Shown here one piece after another: positions 46,662 through 58,424 of a stretch of DNA of 64,000 nucleotides. The notes beneath the pieces were generated by a model that was given only the letters and a program-made list of their open reading frames with translations, was not told the DNA's origin and made no database searches. A program made the position numbers and the translations under genes. Positions within the stretch are counted from its first letter, which is position 1. Each line of letters opens with the position of its first letter. The stretch comes from Anthoceros angustus (lineage: Eukaryota; Streptophyta; Anthocerotopsida; Anthocerotales; Anthocerotaceae), in assembly GCA_010909165.1 (NCBI GenBank), contig VJWM01000025.1, forward strand, positions 1,240,001-1,304,000, written 5' to 3'.

Positions 46662-49600
46662 TCATGGACCCTTTTGCATGACTTGCTGGAATGTTTGTAC
46701 CATCCAATCCGCATATGCTAGGAACCCATATGACCGGTCTTCAACCATAGTAGATAGTAGCAGATTTCCCTCCCTAGGTTGGTCTCCTTGGCGTATTGCC
46801 ACACACTGTTGATAGGAAGCAGGATCATGATCCCGTAATGTTTTCAACAAACTATGCAGTCGCTTTGAAACTATATTGTTGTGCTCTCTCACCGGGACCT
46901 GTTCCAAACAACAATGCCAACAAAGACTACATCAGCAACAACATCTGGGTATTGAAGGCAATACCTGCAACTGAAAGGTAAGAGCTGCAAGGATGTCAAA
47001 AGAAAGATTGACTCCTACCTTGCTTATATCCGAGAGGTTCACAGCTTCAGGGCCAAGTATACTTGCGACAATCTCTTGTGAAAACATCTTCCCGAACCAC
47101 AGGACACACCGTAAGCCATCATCCAAGACATAGGCTCCACGTGGGTCAAGCCTCTCTGAAGAAAGGGGCAGAGACGGAGGCAAGTCTTTCGGCACAGCCT
47201 CTCCCGAGTTAAGGACCTGCATGGAACCTTGCACTATTAGCCATTTGCTAACCATCCCAATGAAAGCCAACAAGATCTTATACTGACCTGTGTAAGATAG
47301 CCATCAACCTGGTACAGTGAAGGATAAAGTAGTTTTAAAAGTCGTGGTATTGGAATTGTCATTATCTCATAGGCACAGGCTGATCGTTCATCTGGCTGTG
47401 CATCCAAAGCCCCTCCCCTCAATGCCAATGACTTGCAAATTGCTAGGGTGTACAGTGGAAGGAGCCTCAAAGCTTCTGGGTATATCAGTCTTCCTGCTAT
47501 TTGATGACTAGCTGCAAACATATTGCGGTACTCCCGCAAACTGCGGACCAATCTCAACTGCGTCACATACCGGGCATCCTCGAGTTTCGCAACCATTGAT
47601 TTTTCAACCGCTACATTCAGCAAATGGGTACCGGTTAGCAGAGAGACCGAAGTCGACATAACTCTACTATTCCACTACAGACAAGAGGCTGAGAGGCACA
47701 ACAATACCAAGCCTGCTCAATAGAGCCACAGCAGCTCCACAATCAGCTGTCCGATACATCTCAGAAAGGTCGCCGACAACTGGAGTGGCCATAGTATGAA
47801 CTCTGATACGCCTTTCCCCTGATGATGATGTGTAGCTGCCAGCAAAGTCAAGGGAGACCAGGTCCAAAGTTCACATGCGTAAAAAACAAACACCAGACCA
47901 AAAACAATCCATGACTGTTCACAGAAGCGAAAATCGCCCACTCTGGAAGGGCTTTGGTAAGGATACAGCAGCGCAACTTGGAAATAGACTGTTTGTGTTG
48001 TCAGCAGCGTGTCATCCAGGGATATTTGAAGACCAAACGCTTTGTCGCAATCTACAGCTGGCAGGGCCAGCAAATCTGTGCTCCTTAACATAAAATGGCC
48101 ATGGAAAGATGAAAACCTTAACCCTGAACACACCACAGATGGCTAACGTAAGGGATGAGAAGACCACCACCAAAGATGTGAGCAGAGGTCTCACACACCA
48201 AAGCAAGTGGATTTCACAGCATCGCCTACGTCACCTTTGCCACATCTTATGCGCATAACAGCTTCCCAAGCCGTCTCTCTTGTCAAGTCCCTTGATAGAT
48301 CATATTTGAACTTCTCCCCATGCAAGTGTGCCTGAAACCCGGGGTAGAAGTACACCTGCCCACCGGTATATTTTGCTAATGTGCCTACAGAAAACATCGG
48401 TTCCAAATGTTAATATGACAGAACACATGGCCCACAGGTAAGCAATTTCCCCTGATTAGTTGCTTCAGGCCCTCCTTTGCTCACCTAGAGATGCTAGATC
48501 CGTGTATCTTTCAGAAAATGCATAGAGGTTTACACCAATCTGAAACTTTGAACAGTCACCAGCCATTGTTTTATAAAATGGGTCCTCAGTAACACGGATT
48601 GTGTGTTCTCGATCAGTGCCATATATACGACCATCTTCCCCCCTTAGCTTCAGACGTCCATTGCCTAAAGAAGGCAACGTACTTTGAAAGATGAGCACCT
48701 TGCCTCCCAGTGGGCTCTGTAACAGGGTTGTTCCAAGTCAAGAGACATTCCAAAAACTTGAGAAAGGGAACAACAGCAGAAACTGAAAAAAAACAAAGCT
48801 GCCAACCATTTCCTGACTTACCATCAAAGTATATGTGGCACGCAGGGCCGGACCAAGGGCTGATTCGATGTTGAGTGTGCTCTGGAACATTGCAGGTAGG
48901 CTGTCTAGAAGGGCCTCTACAACTTTCCGTGATTCGGAGAGGTTAACCAGTAAATCGTCTGGCACTGGAAGGAAAGGGTCATCCAGGTCTGCCACCACCA
49001 TCATCTGAGGCTGTGTCAAGGTACCCTGTGCAACCAACCCAGGGATCAGACTCCAGGAAAACAAAACTACCTGCAAACTAGGGATTATGGGAAAGCACCT
49101 CAGAAGGAAGTAAGGTCCTCTACTCAGGCACAGAAGCGAGGTTACCTTCAGCATGTGGAAATGCAGAGTGCTGTCGAATGTGAGAAAACCAATCTGTGTC
49201 CTCGGAAACCCTGGCAGACTGTCCAAACTTGATCTTATAGTATCAACAGCCACCTGCACCGACCTTCACAGGGAGCATTCAGAAGCTTGTTGGACAAACA
49301 AGGTGAATGAACACAGTAAAGTACCCTCAAAACCTATCTTCAGCAGCAGCTCCCCATTCACTGGGCATTGCAAAGAAACAGAGACAAAGATGTTGTGTAC
49401 CTGCAGCATTCCAGATCTCACTGATGCCGACGAGACATCAATTAAGAAGAAGTATGAAGGTGGCATGGGAGCCCTGACCATGTACTCAGTTGGAGCAACA
49501 AATTCCACACTGCCCTTGCAGAGCTCTGGCCTTTCGTCGGCATCCCTTCGCCTTCCACTTTCATCAACGGGGCAAAAGTAATCCACCGGGACTGCCACAA

Positions 49601-51312
49601 ACAGCTGACGAGTCAGTCCTCGATTCCAAGGCCCCGGTTTTGAATAGTTACAGCAGATCACATGGAATGAGAAACAGGGCCACTGTAGTACCCTCGTTCA
49701 GTAGAGTGCAAACATTGCAACGCCACCTTCTTCCACCATCCAGAAAAACCACGTATGGATTTATATAGGTGCGACACCGCCTGCATCTCACGATATTTGA
49801 AGCCCCAAAATTGACAACCGGTACTTCTTCCTGAGAAATTAAACCAGAGGTCACTAAAGCCAACCAACAAGCAAACACATCTACAAAAGCGCAAGGCAGC
49901 CTACAACCTCAGCTGTACCAAATTTCACTAAAATCACAACGAACTCGGGAGGAAGTCCTACCCCCTTGGGAGCTTCAGCAAGAGGATGAACGATGGTCCC
50001 AAGAGGAAGATGCCAGCGAGAGAGGAGTGAATTCGAATTAGGCATGGCATTAGTAGTCAAGCGCATGAATCGAGGATGACAGTTGGCCACATATGCGCGA
50101 TCGGTGGAGTCTGACTGGTCCGACGGCCGTGGGAGGACGGCAGGATCAATCGCTGTGTCCACGGCCCCTGGACCGGGCACAACAGACAGTGACTGAAAAT
50201 CTTCCTGCACAAGTTGCATACTCGAATTTTGAGTTGTAGGATAAACTCCCACGACTGGAGACCCGTCCCGTGCAGATCCGCCATAAGCTGGAGCTCCTCC
50301 GGCAGCACCATAAGGACCAGGAGTGGAGCCCATCGGCGGCGCCTGCGGTCTTCCGAAGGAGGAAGCTTGGGGGGGAGGACCAGGTCCATAGGTCGGCGGT
50401 CCTCCATACGGAAAGCTCGTCGGAGGGGCCGACGGATACCTAGTTCCCAGGGCAGGAGGGGGGGCGGGAGGGGCACCAAAATCCTGTCCTTGCGTGTAGG
50501 GAGGGGGCCCCTGAGTGGGAGGGGGTCCAACCGCCCTGATGCCCCCGGGAAGAGAGGGAGGAGGAGGAGGACCCGAGCTCACCACTCCCGTGCCTGGCAA
50601 TCTGGGAGGGGGCCCCATGGGGACAGGCGGAGCGGCCTGTGGTTGGGCGAACGGAGCAGCTGAGGGAGGAGGCGAAGGACGGAACATGGGAGGAGGAGCA
50701 GCCCCGGCAAGCGGGGGAGCCGATGGGAATGGCCCGCTCTGTCCCGGCCCCAGTCCCGGTGGAGCTCCAAAAGGAGGAGGCCTGGAAAACTGGGATCCGG
50801 GAACGGGACCAGAAGCCGAAGGCCCTGCATATCCTGTTGCCGGGGGAAACCCCCCCAAAGAAGCACCTGCTGCCTGCAATCCTGGAGGCCCTGGAAGGCC
50901 TGTTGGAGGACCTGGAAGTCCTGTAGGAGGCCCTGGAAGTCCTGTAAGTGGCCCTGGAGCTTGGAGGGCATTGTAAGGCCCCGGGACCTGCTGCGGAGGC
51001 TTCACGCCTCCGATCGGCTGCTGCGCAAACGGCGATTGTCCAGAAAACGGTGGCGGCACCGATCCGGGTCCAGGCTGCGCGGAAGGGATTCCCAAAGGCC
51101 CCGTCTGCCGTGGCCCCGTGCCGAAGAGCGGAGGAGGCCTCGAAACAAGTGGTGCACCTGCAACATCCATCTCCAATTCAAGCTCCAGCGCCACAATTCC
51201 GCATCAACCCTAGCCCTGCGGCAGGCAGTAGCTCACCTGCGTACGAGAAGCGTGGCCCGCCGGATGACAACGAGGAGCCCGGCTCTGAGCCCGGAACTTG
51301 ATCCGCGTCCAT
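46662..51312 (-). CDS. Protein transport protein Sec24, plant CEF-like type
   Basis: Thirteen exons (minus): 51312-51237, 51157-49908 (end uncertain by 3 bp), 49830-49692, 49591-49401, 49253-49146, 49025-48822, 48716-48485, 48384-48235, 48123-47967, 47835-47708, 47610-47288, 47216-47019 and 46898-46662. All phases fit and give 1130 residues, the normal size. The first 400 residues are Pro/Gly-rich. A C4 zinc finger ([14 protein letters not shown], then CNVC) follows, then the trunk domain ([32 protein letters not shown]), beta-sandwich (GERRIRVHT), helical domain and gelsolin-like end ([15 protein letters not shown]). Sec24 pairs with Sec23 in the inner COPII coat and selects cargo at ER exit sites. 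No damage is seen. Confidence 0.95.
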
Positions 51313-51789
51313 AGCTCCCGCTTCTGCCTCCACTCCCAGATGCTCTACTTCACTGAACTACACTACACTACACTCCACTCCAATAACCTTTAATTGCATT
51401 CCGCCCCGCCGTCACAGCCCTGGTTAACTAAACACAGTCTCACCACAAGGGCAACGAGGTACATACGTACCTCACACCGAGATCGAGGTCGATGTTGATA
51501 ACCCTTACAAACATTGCCTCCACAATGGTATTTTCAATGAGCTCTAGGACCAGCAGCTCTGGTGAATGAGTTCAAGGATGCGGGCGCTCAAGGACGAACA
51601 GTTCTAGGATGCGGGCGGGCAGTTGATGTGAATGAGTTGTACTTGTGGTTTCAACTCATGTGGTTGAAATAGACCCTACTCATACACTGTCTGCAAGCAT
51701 ATCATCAACCCTTGGGATGCATTACAGCAAACATTCACAAGCCAGGCTTTCGTTCACAAGCCATGCTTTCATTCGCTTTACCATTGAGA

Positions 51790-51930
51790 TTCATGGGCCA
51801 TGACCAAGGATTTCTGGGTTTATCAAAGCTTGTGTTCATGGGCCATGGCCAAGGATTTCTGGGTTTATCAAAGCTTGTCTTCATGGGCCATGGCCACGGA
51901 TTTCTGAGTTTGTCAAAGCTTGTGCTAAAG
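51790..51930. repeat. Tandem repeat, 45-bp unit, three copies
   Basis: TTCATGGGCCATG begins copies at 51790, 51835 and 51880, each with AAGGATTTCTGGGTTTATCA or a close variant. Confidence 0.9.
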
Positions 51931-52022
51931 CATGCAAGAATGGGGTAGGTTAGGTTTCCCTCTTTTCTGTGTGGTGGTTTTGTGTGATGGCTTTCTTCCA
52001 ACAATGAGTATCCATTGCAGAG

Positions 52023-52550
52023 AGCTTTCTTCCGACAACCAGTTTCCATTGCTCTACAAACTATGTTGGCAAACACAATTTTAAGAACAGCTTGGAACGT
52101 GAGGAACGTAACATCTTCATTTCTATGTGGTGGCTTTCTTCTGACAATGAGTATCCATTTCAGAGGGCTTTCTTCCGGCAACCAGCAACTTCAAACGTGA
52201 GGAATGTAACATCTTTCATTTCTATGTAGTGGCTTTGTGTGGTGGCTTTGTGTGGTGGCTTTCTTCCGACAACCAGTTTCCATTGCTCTACAAACTATGT
52301 TGGCAAACACAATTTTAAGAACAGCTTGGAACGTGAGGAACGTAACATCTTCATTTCTATGTGGTGGCTTTCTTCTGACAATGAGTATCCATTTCAGAGG
52401 GCTTTCTTCCGGCAACCAGCAACTTCAAACGTGAGGAATGTAACATCTTTCATTTCTATGTAGTGGCTTTGTGTGGTGGCTTTGTGTGGTGGCTTTCTTC
52501 CGACAACGAGTATCCATTTCAAAGGGCTTTCTTCTTGCAACGGCATTCGA
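52023..52550. repeat. Tandem repeat, 234-bp unit, about 2.3 copies
   Basis: TTCCGACAACCAGTTTCC recurs at 52030 and 52264, with a partial third copy at 52498 (TTCCGACAACGAG), at exactly 234-bp spacing. The first two copies are almost identical. Confidence 0.9.
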
Positions 52551-52707
52551 AAGAAGAATTAGAAAGTGCGGCGGCTGAAAGACGCGCTGTTGCTATTGCC
52601 GCGCTCCCTCGGAAAGCCGCCTCTTTTACCTTTCATTTACTGTGCACACGAACGCAACTAGTATCCATTGCTTTGCAAACGGTGTTGGCAAATATAATTT
52701 TCAGAAT

Positions 52708-52812
52708 AGCTTCGAATGCGAGGAATGTAACGTCTTCAGCACAGCTTCGAATGCGAGGAATGTAACATCTTCAGCACAGCTTCGAATGCGAGGAATGTAA
52801 CATCTTCAGCTC
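52708..52812. repeat. Tandem repeat, 35-bp unit, three copies
   Basis: AGCTTCGAATGCGAGGAATG recurs three times at 35-bp spacing. Confidence 0.9.
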
Positions 52813-53371
52813 CGGTGTTTAGTAGCCCTTCCTTATTCCAGACTTTGACATTTTGGGAACGATAGGTAGCTTCAGAGTAGATGTTCGAGGGTCTAGGTTC
52901 CCTTGGCCCAGGCTGGGAGCTAGGCCTCCTCGGTCTGAAGGGTTGTTCAACTTGTTCTCCATCGCCCCAATATAGGTGGGGCTTCCATCTCTGCATATTG
53001 ATATAGTCTCCGTGTTCACTCTCAACAAAGCTTAAAAAGAAAAAGGTATGTAGTCCTAACTAGGATGTCCACTTGGGTCCATATGTGGAGTTAGGTGTGA
53101 GGATGTACATATACAGATATAATATTTAAATTATGCCTACTATACAGTGACATACAAGATGACACACGGTGCTATGTCCTCAGATTTCATCATGAGAGTT
53201 GAATCATACATATCGCCTAAGATTTCATCATGAGAGTCAAATCATACATGCTGCCTCGTAAACAATATGGATAGATTGGTCTAATCCGATTGGTTTCACA
53301 CATACCCGGTGATCACATGTATGAATTGACCCCGAATCAGGTGCCAAATATGAATGAGGTTCTTGCATTAC

Positions 53372-53396
53372 TAATATATATATATATATATATATT
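53372..53396. repeat. (TA)n microsatellite
   Basis: Run of alternating T and A within AT-rich sequence. Confidence 0.9.
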
Positions 53397-53470
53397 TAAT
53401 TTGGTATTTTGAAAATAAATCAAAATAATCCCGAGGGACCTCGCTCATTCCCCTATGTTACATGTCGTAT

Positions 53471-53572
53471 CATCCAAACTGAAAGAGACTATACTCTTCC
53501 CAACGTCATCTGAATACGTGCCATCCAAACTGGAAGAGACTATACTCTTCCCAACGTCATCTGAATACGTGC
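53471..53572. repeat. Tandem duplication, 51-bp unit, two copies
   Basis: CATCCAAACTGAAAGAGACT at 53471 and its one-base variant at 53522, both ending GAATACGTGCC. Confidence 0.9.
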
Positions 53573-54101
53573 CTAGATACCATCGCAGGTTATGTGGGAC
53601 TTGGAAAAAACTCCCTTACCCACTAAAACTCCCCAACTTTACCTTTAAAATTTGTCAAAGTTTGTGACATATATATTTATTGCATTGCAATTTTTATTCC
53701 GACCATAACAATGGAACTAGTCGTATGTGTTGACACTTGGAATGACCACCTCCTACGAAAAATGAGGTCATTGCGGTGTTCACTCTATCCCTGTCCAAAG
53801 AAAGACATGGACATAAACGGCTGACCCTGATCGACATATCTATCAGAAGCCCATGAATCTGTCGCGCTCTGGAATATGTTTGAAGATTTAACTAGGAGAA
53901 GAAGAAGACCAAGCAAGAGAGCTTCAACCAAGCACACTTACTAATTAAAATATCAATTTGCGTCCAGGACCTGGAAAGCATAATCTGCTGGGTCCCCAGT
54001 ATAAAAGCCGTGTGCACTATCCTGGTATTGTCATACCCGGTACCTGGGCAACTTGCCAGAGTCTCTTGTTAGAATCATGCTCCGACTCTGGTCTCTGAAC
54101 G

Positions 54102-57100
54102 ATGGCCACCGTATGGCAACCCGATTCATTGTGGACCCATCAAAGCGGAGTGTGTACAGGGATTCTACCACAAGCTCCCGCTCGCCTCACCTCAGGAACT
54201 CAACCCCTGGCAAACAAGCAAGCCTCCAGGTGCAGCAGTGCAAGGAGCCCAGCAATTCCACTTTCGAGAAAATGTGTGGGTGTGGACGGGTTTCCCAGCG
54301 ATGGTCGTGGCCAGGAGCAGGAGCACTTGTGGCAACAATTGTTTCTGGACCCTTCCATGTGGTGGGACAACAGACGGGGTAAAATGAGCTCCCGTTCCCC
54401 TGACTTCCGGCGTAAGGGATCTGGCGAGGTCCTGTGGTTAAACGACATGTTCAAACCAGCTTGGGTTGATGGGCAGCTCGTTTCCTTGGATATGCAGATG
54501 GGTCATGGTGCCTCTCCTTCCAAGTCGAGTTCTCCGGATAAGCCTGAACTTGGCAGGCGTGCAGGATCGGAAATGGGCGCCGTAACGGCTAGAACCGTGA
54601 CCCTGTTATGTCAGCAGGGGAAGCTTTCAGAGGCCGTTGGAGCCCTGGAGTTTCTGGCGCAAACAGACTCTGTTATTTCGCAGTCTCTGTTTTACACAGT
54701 GGTGAAAGAGTGTACAGCTAAGAGGGATTTGGTTGCGGGGCGACGAGTTCATGATCTAACTGTCAAACTTGGGTACGAGTCGAATGCGTACTTGGGGAAC
54801 CATATCTTGCGCATGTATGCATGTGGAGGTAGGCTAGAGGAGGCCAGGAATGTGCTCACCAGGGTGGGCAAAGCAGATGCCTTCATGTGGTCTTCCATAA
54901 TCTCTGCATACGCTAAGCATGGGAAACCTAATGAGGCCGTACAGCTGTACCATGAGATGCGTAGGTCAGGAGTGAAGGCGGATTCTCACGTCTTTGTAGC
55001 TGCCCTTCAAGCTTGTGCATTTGCCGCTGACTTGGAATCTGGCAGAAAGGTGCACTGTGATGTATTGCACAGTGGCATTCCTCCAGACTTGTTTGTTGGC
55101 ACCTGCCTGGTGGACATGTATGCAAAGTGTGGTGAACTGAAAGATGCACACCAGGTTTTTGATAGATTGGCCTCCAAGAACGTGGTGACATGGAATGCGC
55201 TGATAGCTGGGTATGCCCAGCAAGGGCTCGGGCATGAGGCGCTTGTTGTGTATGGACAGATGGAGCTGGAGGGCCTGATTTTGGCTAATGACGTTACTTT
55301 TGCTTGCCTTTTGAAGGCCTGTGCAAGCAGTGGTGCGTTACAGAAGGGCAGGCAGCTGCACTCACAGATTGTCGAAAGAGGAGTGCTGGTTAACGTAGTG
55401 TTGGGCAACTGCCTGGTGGACATGTATGCAAAATGTGGTGAACTGGAAGATGCACGCCAGGTTTTTGACAGCTTGGCCACAAAGGATGTGGTGACATGGA
55501 ATGCCCTGATTGCTGGGTATGCACAGCAAGGGCTCGGACATGAGGCGCTTGTTGTATATGGACAAATGGAGGAGGCGGGCCTCATTTTGGCTAATCATGT
55601 TACTTTTGCTTGCCTTCTGAAGGCCTGTGCAAGCACTGGTGCCTTACAGAAGGGCAGGCAGCTGCACTGATTGTCAAGAGGACTGCTGGATGACGTAGTG
55701 GGCAACTGCCTGGTGGACATGTATGCAAAATGTGGTGAACTGGAAGATGCACGCCAGGTTTTTGACAGCTTGGCCACAAAGGATGTGGTGACATGGACGC
55801 CCTGATTGCTGGGTATGCACAGCAAGGACTCGGCCAAGAGGCGCTTGTTGTATGGACAAATGGAGCAGGAGGGCCTGATTTTGGCTGACCATGTTACTTT
55901 TGCTTGCCTTCTGAAGGCCTGTGCAAGCACTGGTGCCTTACAGAAGGGCAGGCAGCTGCACTCACAGATTGTTGAAAGAGGACTGCTGGATGACGTAGTG
56001 GTGGGCAACTGCCTGGTGGACATGTATGCAAAATGTGAACTGGAAGATGCACGCCAGGTTTTTGACAGCAGCCACAAAGGATGTGGTGACATGGAATGCC
56101 CTGATTGCTGGGTATGCACAGCAAGGACTCGGACATGAGGCGCTTGTTGTATGGACAAATGGAGCAGGAGGGCCTGATTTTGGCTAACCATGTTACTTTT
56201 GCTTGCCTTCTGAAGGCTGAAGGCCTGTGCACTGGTGCCTTACAGAAGGGCAGGCAGCTGCACTCACAGATTGTTGAGAGGACTGCTGGATGACGTAGTG
56301 TTGGGCCTGCCTGGTGGACATGTATGCAAAATGTGGTGAACTGGAAGATGCACAGGTTTTTGACAGCAGCCACAAAGGATGTGGTGACATGGACGCCCTG
56401 ATTGCTGGGTATGCAGCAAGGCTCGGACATGAGGCACTTGTTGTGTATGGACAAATGGAGCAGGAGGGCCTGATTTTGGCTGACCATGTTACTTTTGCTT
56501 GCCTTCTGAAGGCCTGTGCAAGCACTGGTGCCTTACAGAAGGGCAGGCAGCTGCACTCACAGATTGTCGAAAGAGGACTGCTGGATGACGTAGTGTTGGG
56601 CAACCGCCTGGTGGACATGTATGCAAAGTGTGGTGAATTGAAAGATGCACGCCAGGTTTTTGACAGCATGGCCACAAAGGATGTGGTGACATGGAATGCC
56701 CTGATATCTGGGTATGCCCAGCAAGGGCTCGGACATGAGGCACTTGTTGTGTATGGACAAATGGAGCAGGAGGGCCTGATTTTGGCTAACCGTGTTACTT
56801 TCGCTTGCCTTCTGAAGGCTTGCGCTAGCACTGGTGCCTTACAGAAGGGCAGGCAGCTGCACGCACAGATTGTTGAGAGAGGACTGCTGCATGACAGACT
56901 AGTGGGCAACGGCCTGGTGGACATGTATGCAAAATGTAGTGAACTGGAAGATGCACACCAGGTTTTTGACAGCTTGGCCACAAAGGATGTGGTGTCATGG
57001 ACGGCGCTGATTTCTGGGTATGCCCAGCAGGGGCTCGGACATGAGGCACTTCTTTTGTATGGACAAATGGAGCAGGAGGGCCTGATTTTGGCAAACCATG

Positions 57101-58209
57101 TTACTTTTGTTTGCCTTCTGAAGGCCTGTGCTAGCACTGGTGCCTTACAGAAGGGTAGGCAGCTGCACTCGCAGATTGTTGACAGAGGACTGCTGGATGA
57201 CGTAGTGTTGGGCGTCTGCCTGATGGACATGTATGCAAGATGTGGTGAACTGGAAGATGCACGCCGGGTTTTCGACTGTTTGGCCACAAAGAACGTGGTG
57301 ACATGGAATGCTCTGATATCTGGGTATGGTGCCTGTGATGACGGTCACAGAGCACTAACTTGTTTTGAGGAGATGTTAGTTGCCGGTATTCGGCCTGATG
57401 CTGCCACTTTTACTTGCCTTCTAGTAGCATGCAGTCATGAGGGACTGGTCCATGAGGGTCGCAAGTACTTTGATTCAATGGCTGAACAGTATGGTATCAA
57501 ACCAACTATTGAGCATTACAGTTCCATGGTTGATCTGCTTGGGCGTGCGGGACATTTAGATGAGGCTGAGAAGATGCTGTTGTCATGTGAGGGCCAAAGT
57601 AATGTTGTGGGTTTTACGTCTTTGCTGAATGCGTGCAAAAGTCACGGGGATGTAGAGAGGGCGATATGGTGTTTTGAGAGGCTGGTGAAACTGGACCCCC
57701 AGCTGGCGCCCGCCTACGTGCTCATGGCCAATGTCTACGCAGATGCCGGTAGGTGGACGGATGTAGATAGGATTGAAAGACAGAGAATGGTAGCAGGAGC
57801 TAACAAGAAACCTGCAGTGGCGAGCATTGAGGTGAATAAGCAGGTACATAGATTTCTGGTGGGAGAAAGGAGGGAGGACATTGCCCTTAAGGTAGAGAGC
57901 ACGAATGCACGTCTCAAACAGGAAGGAGGCCACATACCTCACACAAAGCTGGTGTTGAAGCCACTGTGTGAGAAGGAAAAGGAAGATGCGCTTTGTGGGC
58001 ATGCTGAGAAGCTAGCCCTGGCGTTTGGTCTTTTGAACACTCCCAGTGGGACACCCCTGGTGGTAACGAAGAATCTACGCATGTGCAGTGACTGCCACAG
58101 TTCCACGGAGATCATGTCAAGGCTTGAACAGAGAGACATTGTTGTAAGGGATGGGTACCGTGTGCATCGATTCGCAGCTGGTTCTTGCAGTTGTAAGGGT
58201 CGACCGTGA
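54102..58209 (+). CDS. PDF-motif / PPR-PLS array / variant DYW (Gly-Arg-Pro ending) protein, frame interrupted in the array
   Basis: The frame opens at ATG 54102 and runs to a stop at 55667-55669; it resumes clearly at 56314-58209. Residues about 74-124 form a PDF motif as in OSB/PTAC9 organellar ssDNA-binding proteins (EHLWQQLFLDPSMWWDNRRG, then PDFRRK and EVLWLND). PPR motifs follow. From 55150 a P-L-S triplet of about 303 bp (101 residues) repeats about seven times, nearly unchanged (GYAQQGLGHEALVVYGQME, LLKACASTGALQKGRQLH, VDMYAKCGELEDARQVFD). E motifs, KKPAVASIEVN, the zinc-ligand motif in CGHAEKLALAFG and CSDCH lead to the end GSCSCKGRP. The three middle triplets (55670-56313) have many small deletions. 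The likely role is site-specific organelle RNA editing, perhaps U-to-C. The start is uncertain; an alternative frame from 54053 has a presequence-like composition. Confidence 0.8.
55670..56313 (+). other. Damaged part of the PPR triplet array
   Basis: Compared with flanking triplets, short pieces are missing at many places, mostly one of two adjacent short repeats: TGTGGTGAAC becomes TGTGAAC, GTGGTGGGC becomes GTGGGC, GTATATGG becomes GTATGG. The next unit's equivalents are intact. This produces stops in all frames over about two triplets. Confidence 0.8.
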
Positions 58210-58371
58210 GAATAATGAAGGAACTAACCAGTGCTCAAGTGTGTACGTCAGACTTGCGTACTCATTTGAGCACTGGATAGTCTGGCATCTCCAGAGAACA
58301 CCGCTTTGCATCGTTCGGGTGTTTGATTTTCTCCGTCCTGTAGAAAAACTGTTCACTGTGAGGAGACAAGT
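58210..58371. other. 3' flank of the plus-strand PPR gene
   Basis: The first 50 bases match the 3' flank of the minus-strand PPR gene (GGTCGACCGTGAGAATAATG against GGTCGACCGTGAGAATGATG), so the inverted duplication extends past the stop codons. Confidence 0.6.
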
Positions 58372-58418
58372 ATCCCTACACACTGCCTGTTACGCAGTAA
58401 CAGGCAGTGTGTAGGGAT
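58372..58418. repeat. Perfect 22-bp hairpin with 3-nt loop
   Basis: ATCCCTACACACTGCCTGTT then AC at 58372-58393 is exactly complementary to 58397-58418; the loop is GCA. It lies between the two tail-to-tail PPR genes, about 160 bp after the plus-strand stop. It may act as a transcription-end structure or mark a snap-back breakpoint. Confidence 0.9.
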
Positions 58419-58424
58419 CCACTT

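Larger units (their letters stand above)
51313..54101. other. Intergenic, minisatellite-rich region
   Basis: No supported gene. The first part is the Sec24 promoter. From 51.7 to 52.9 kb several unrelated tandem repeats follow each other (listed separately). From 53.0 kb the sequence is AT-rich, with a TA run at 53372-53396. The last few hundred bases are probably the promoter and leader of the PPR gene. Confidence 0.55.
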
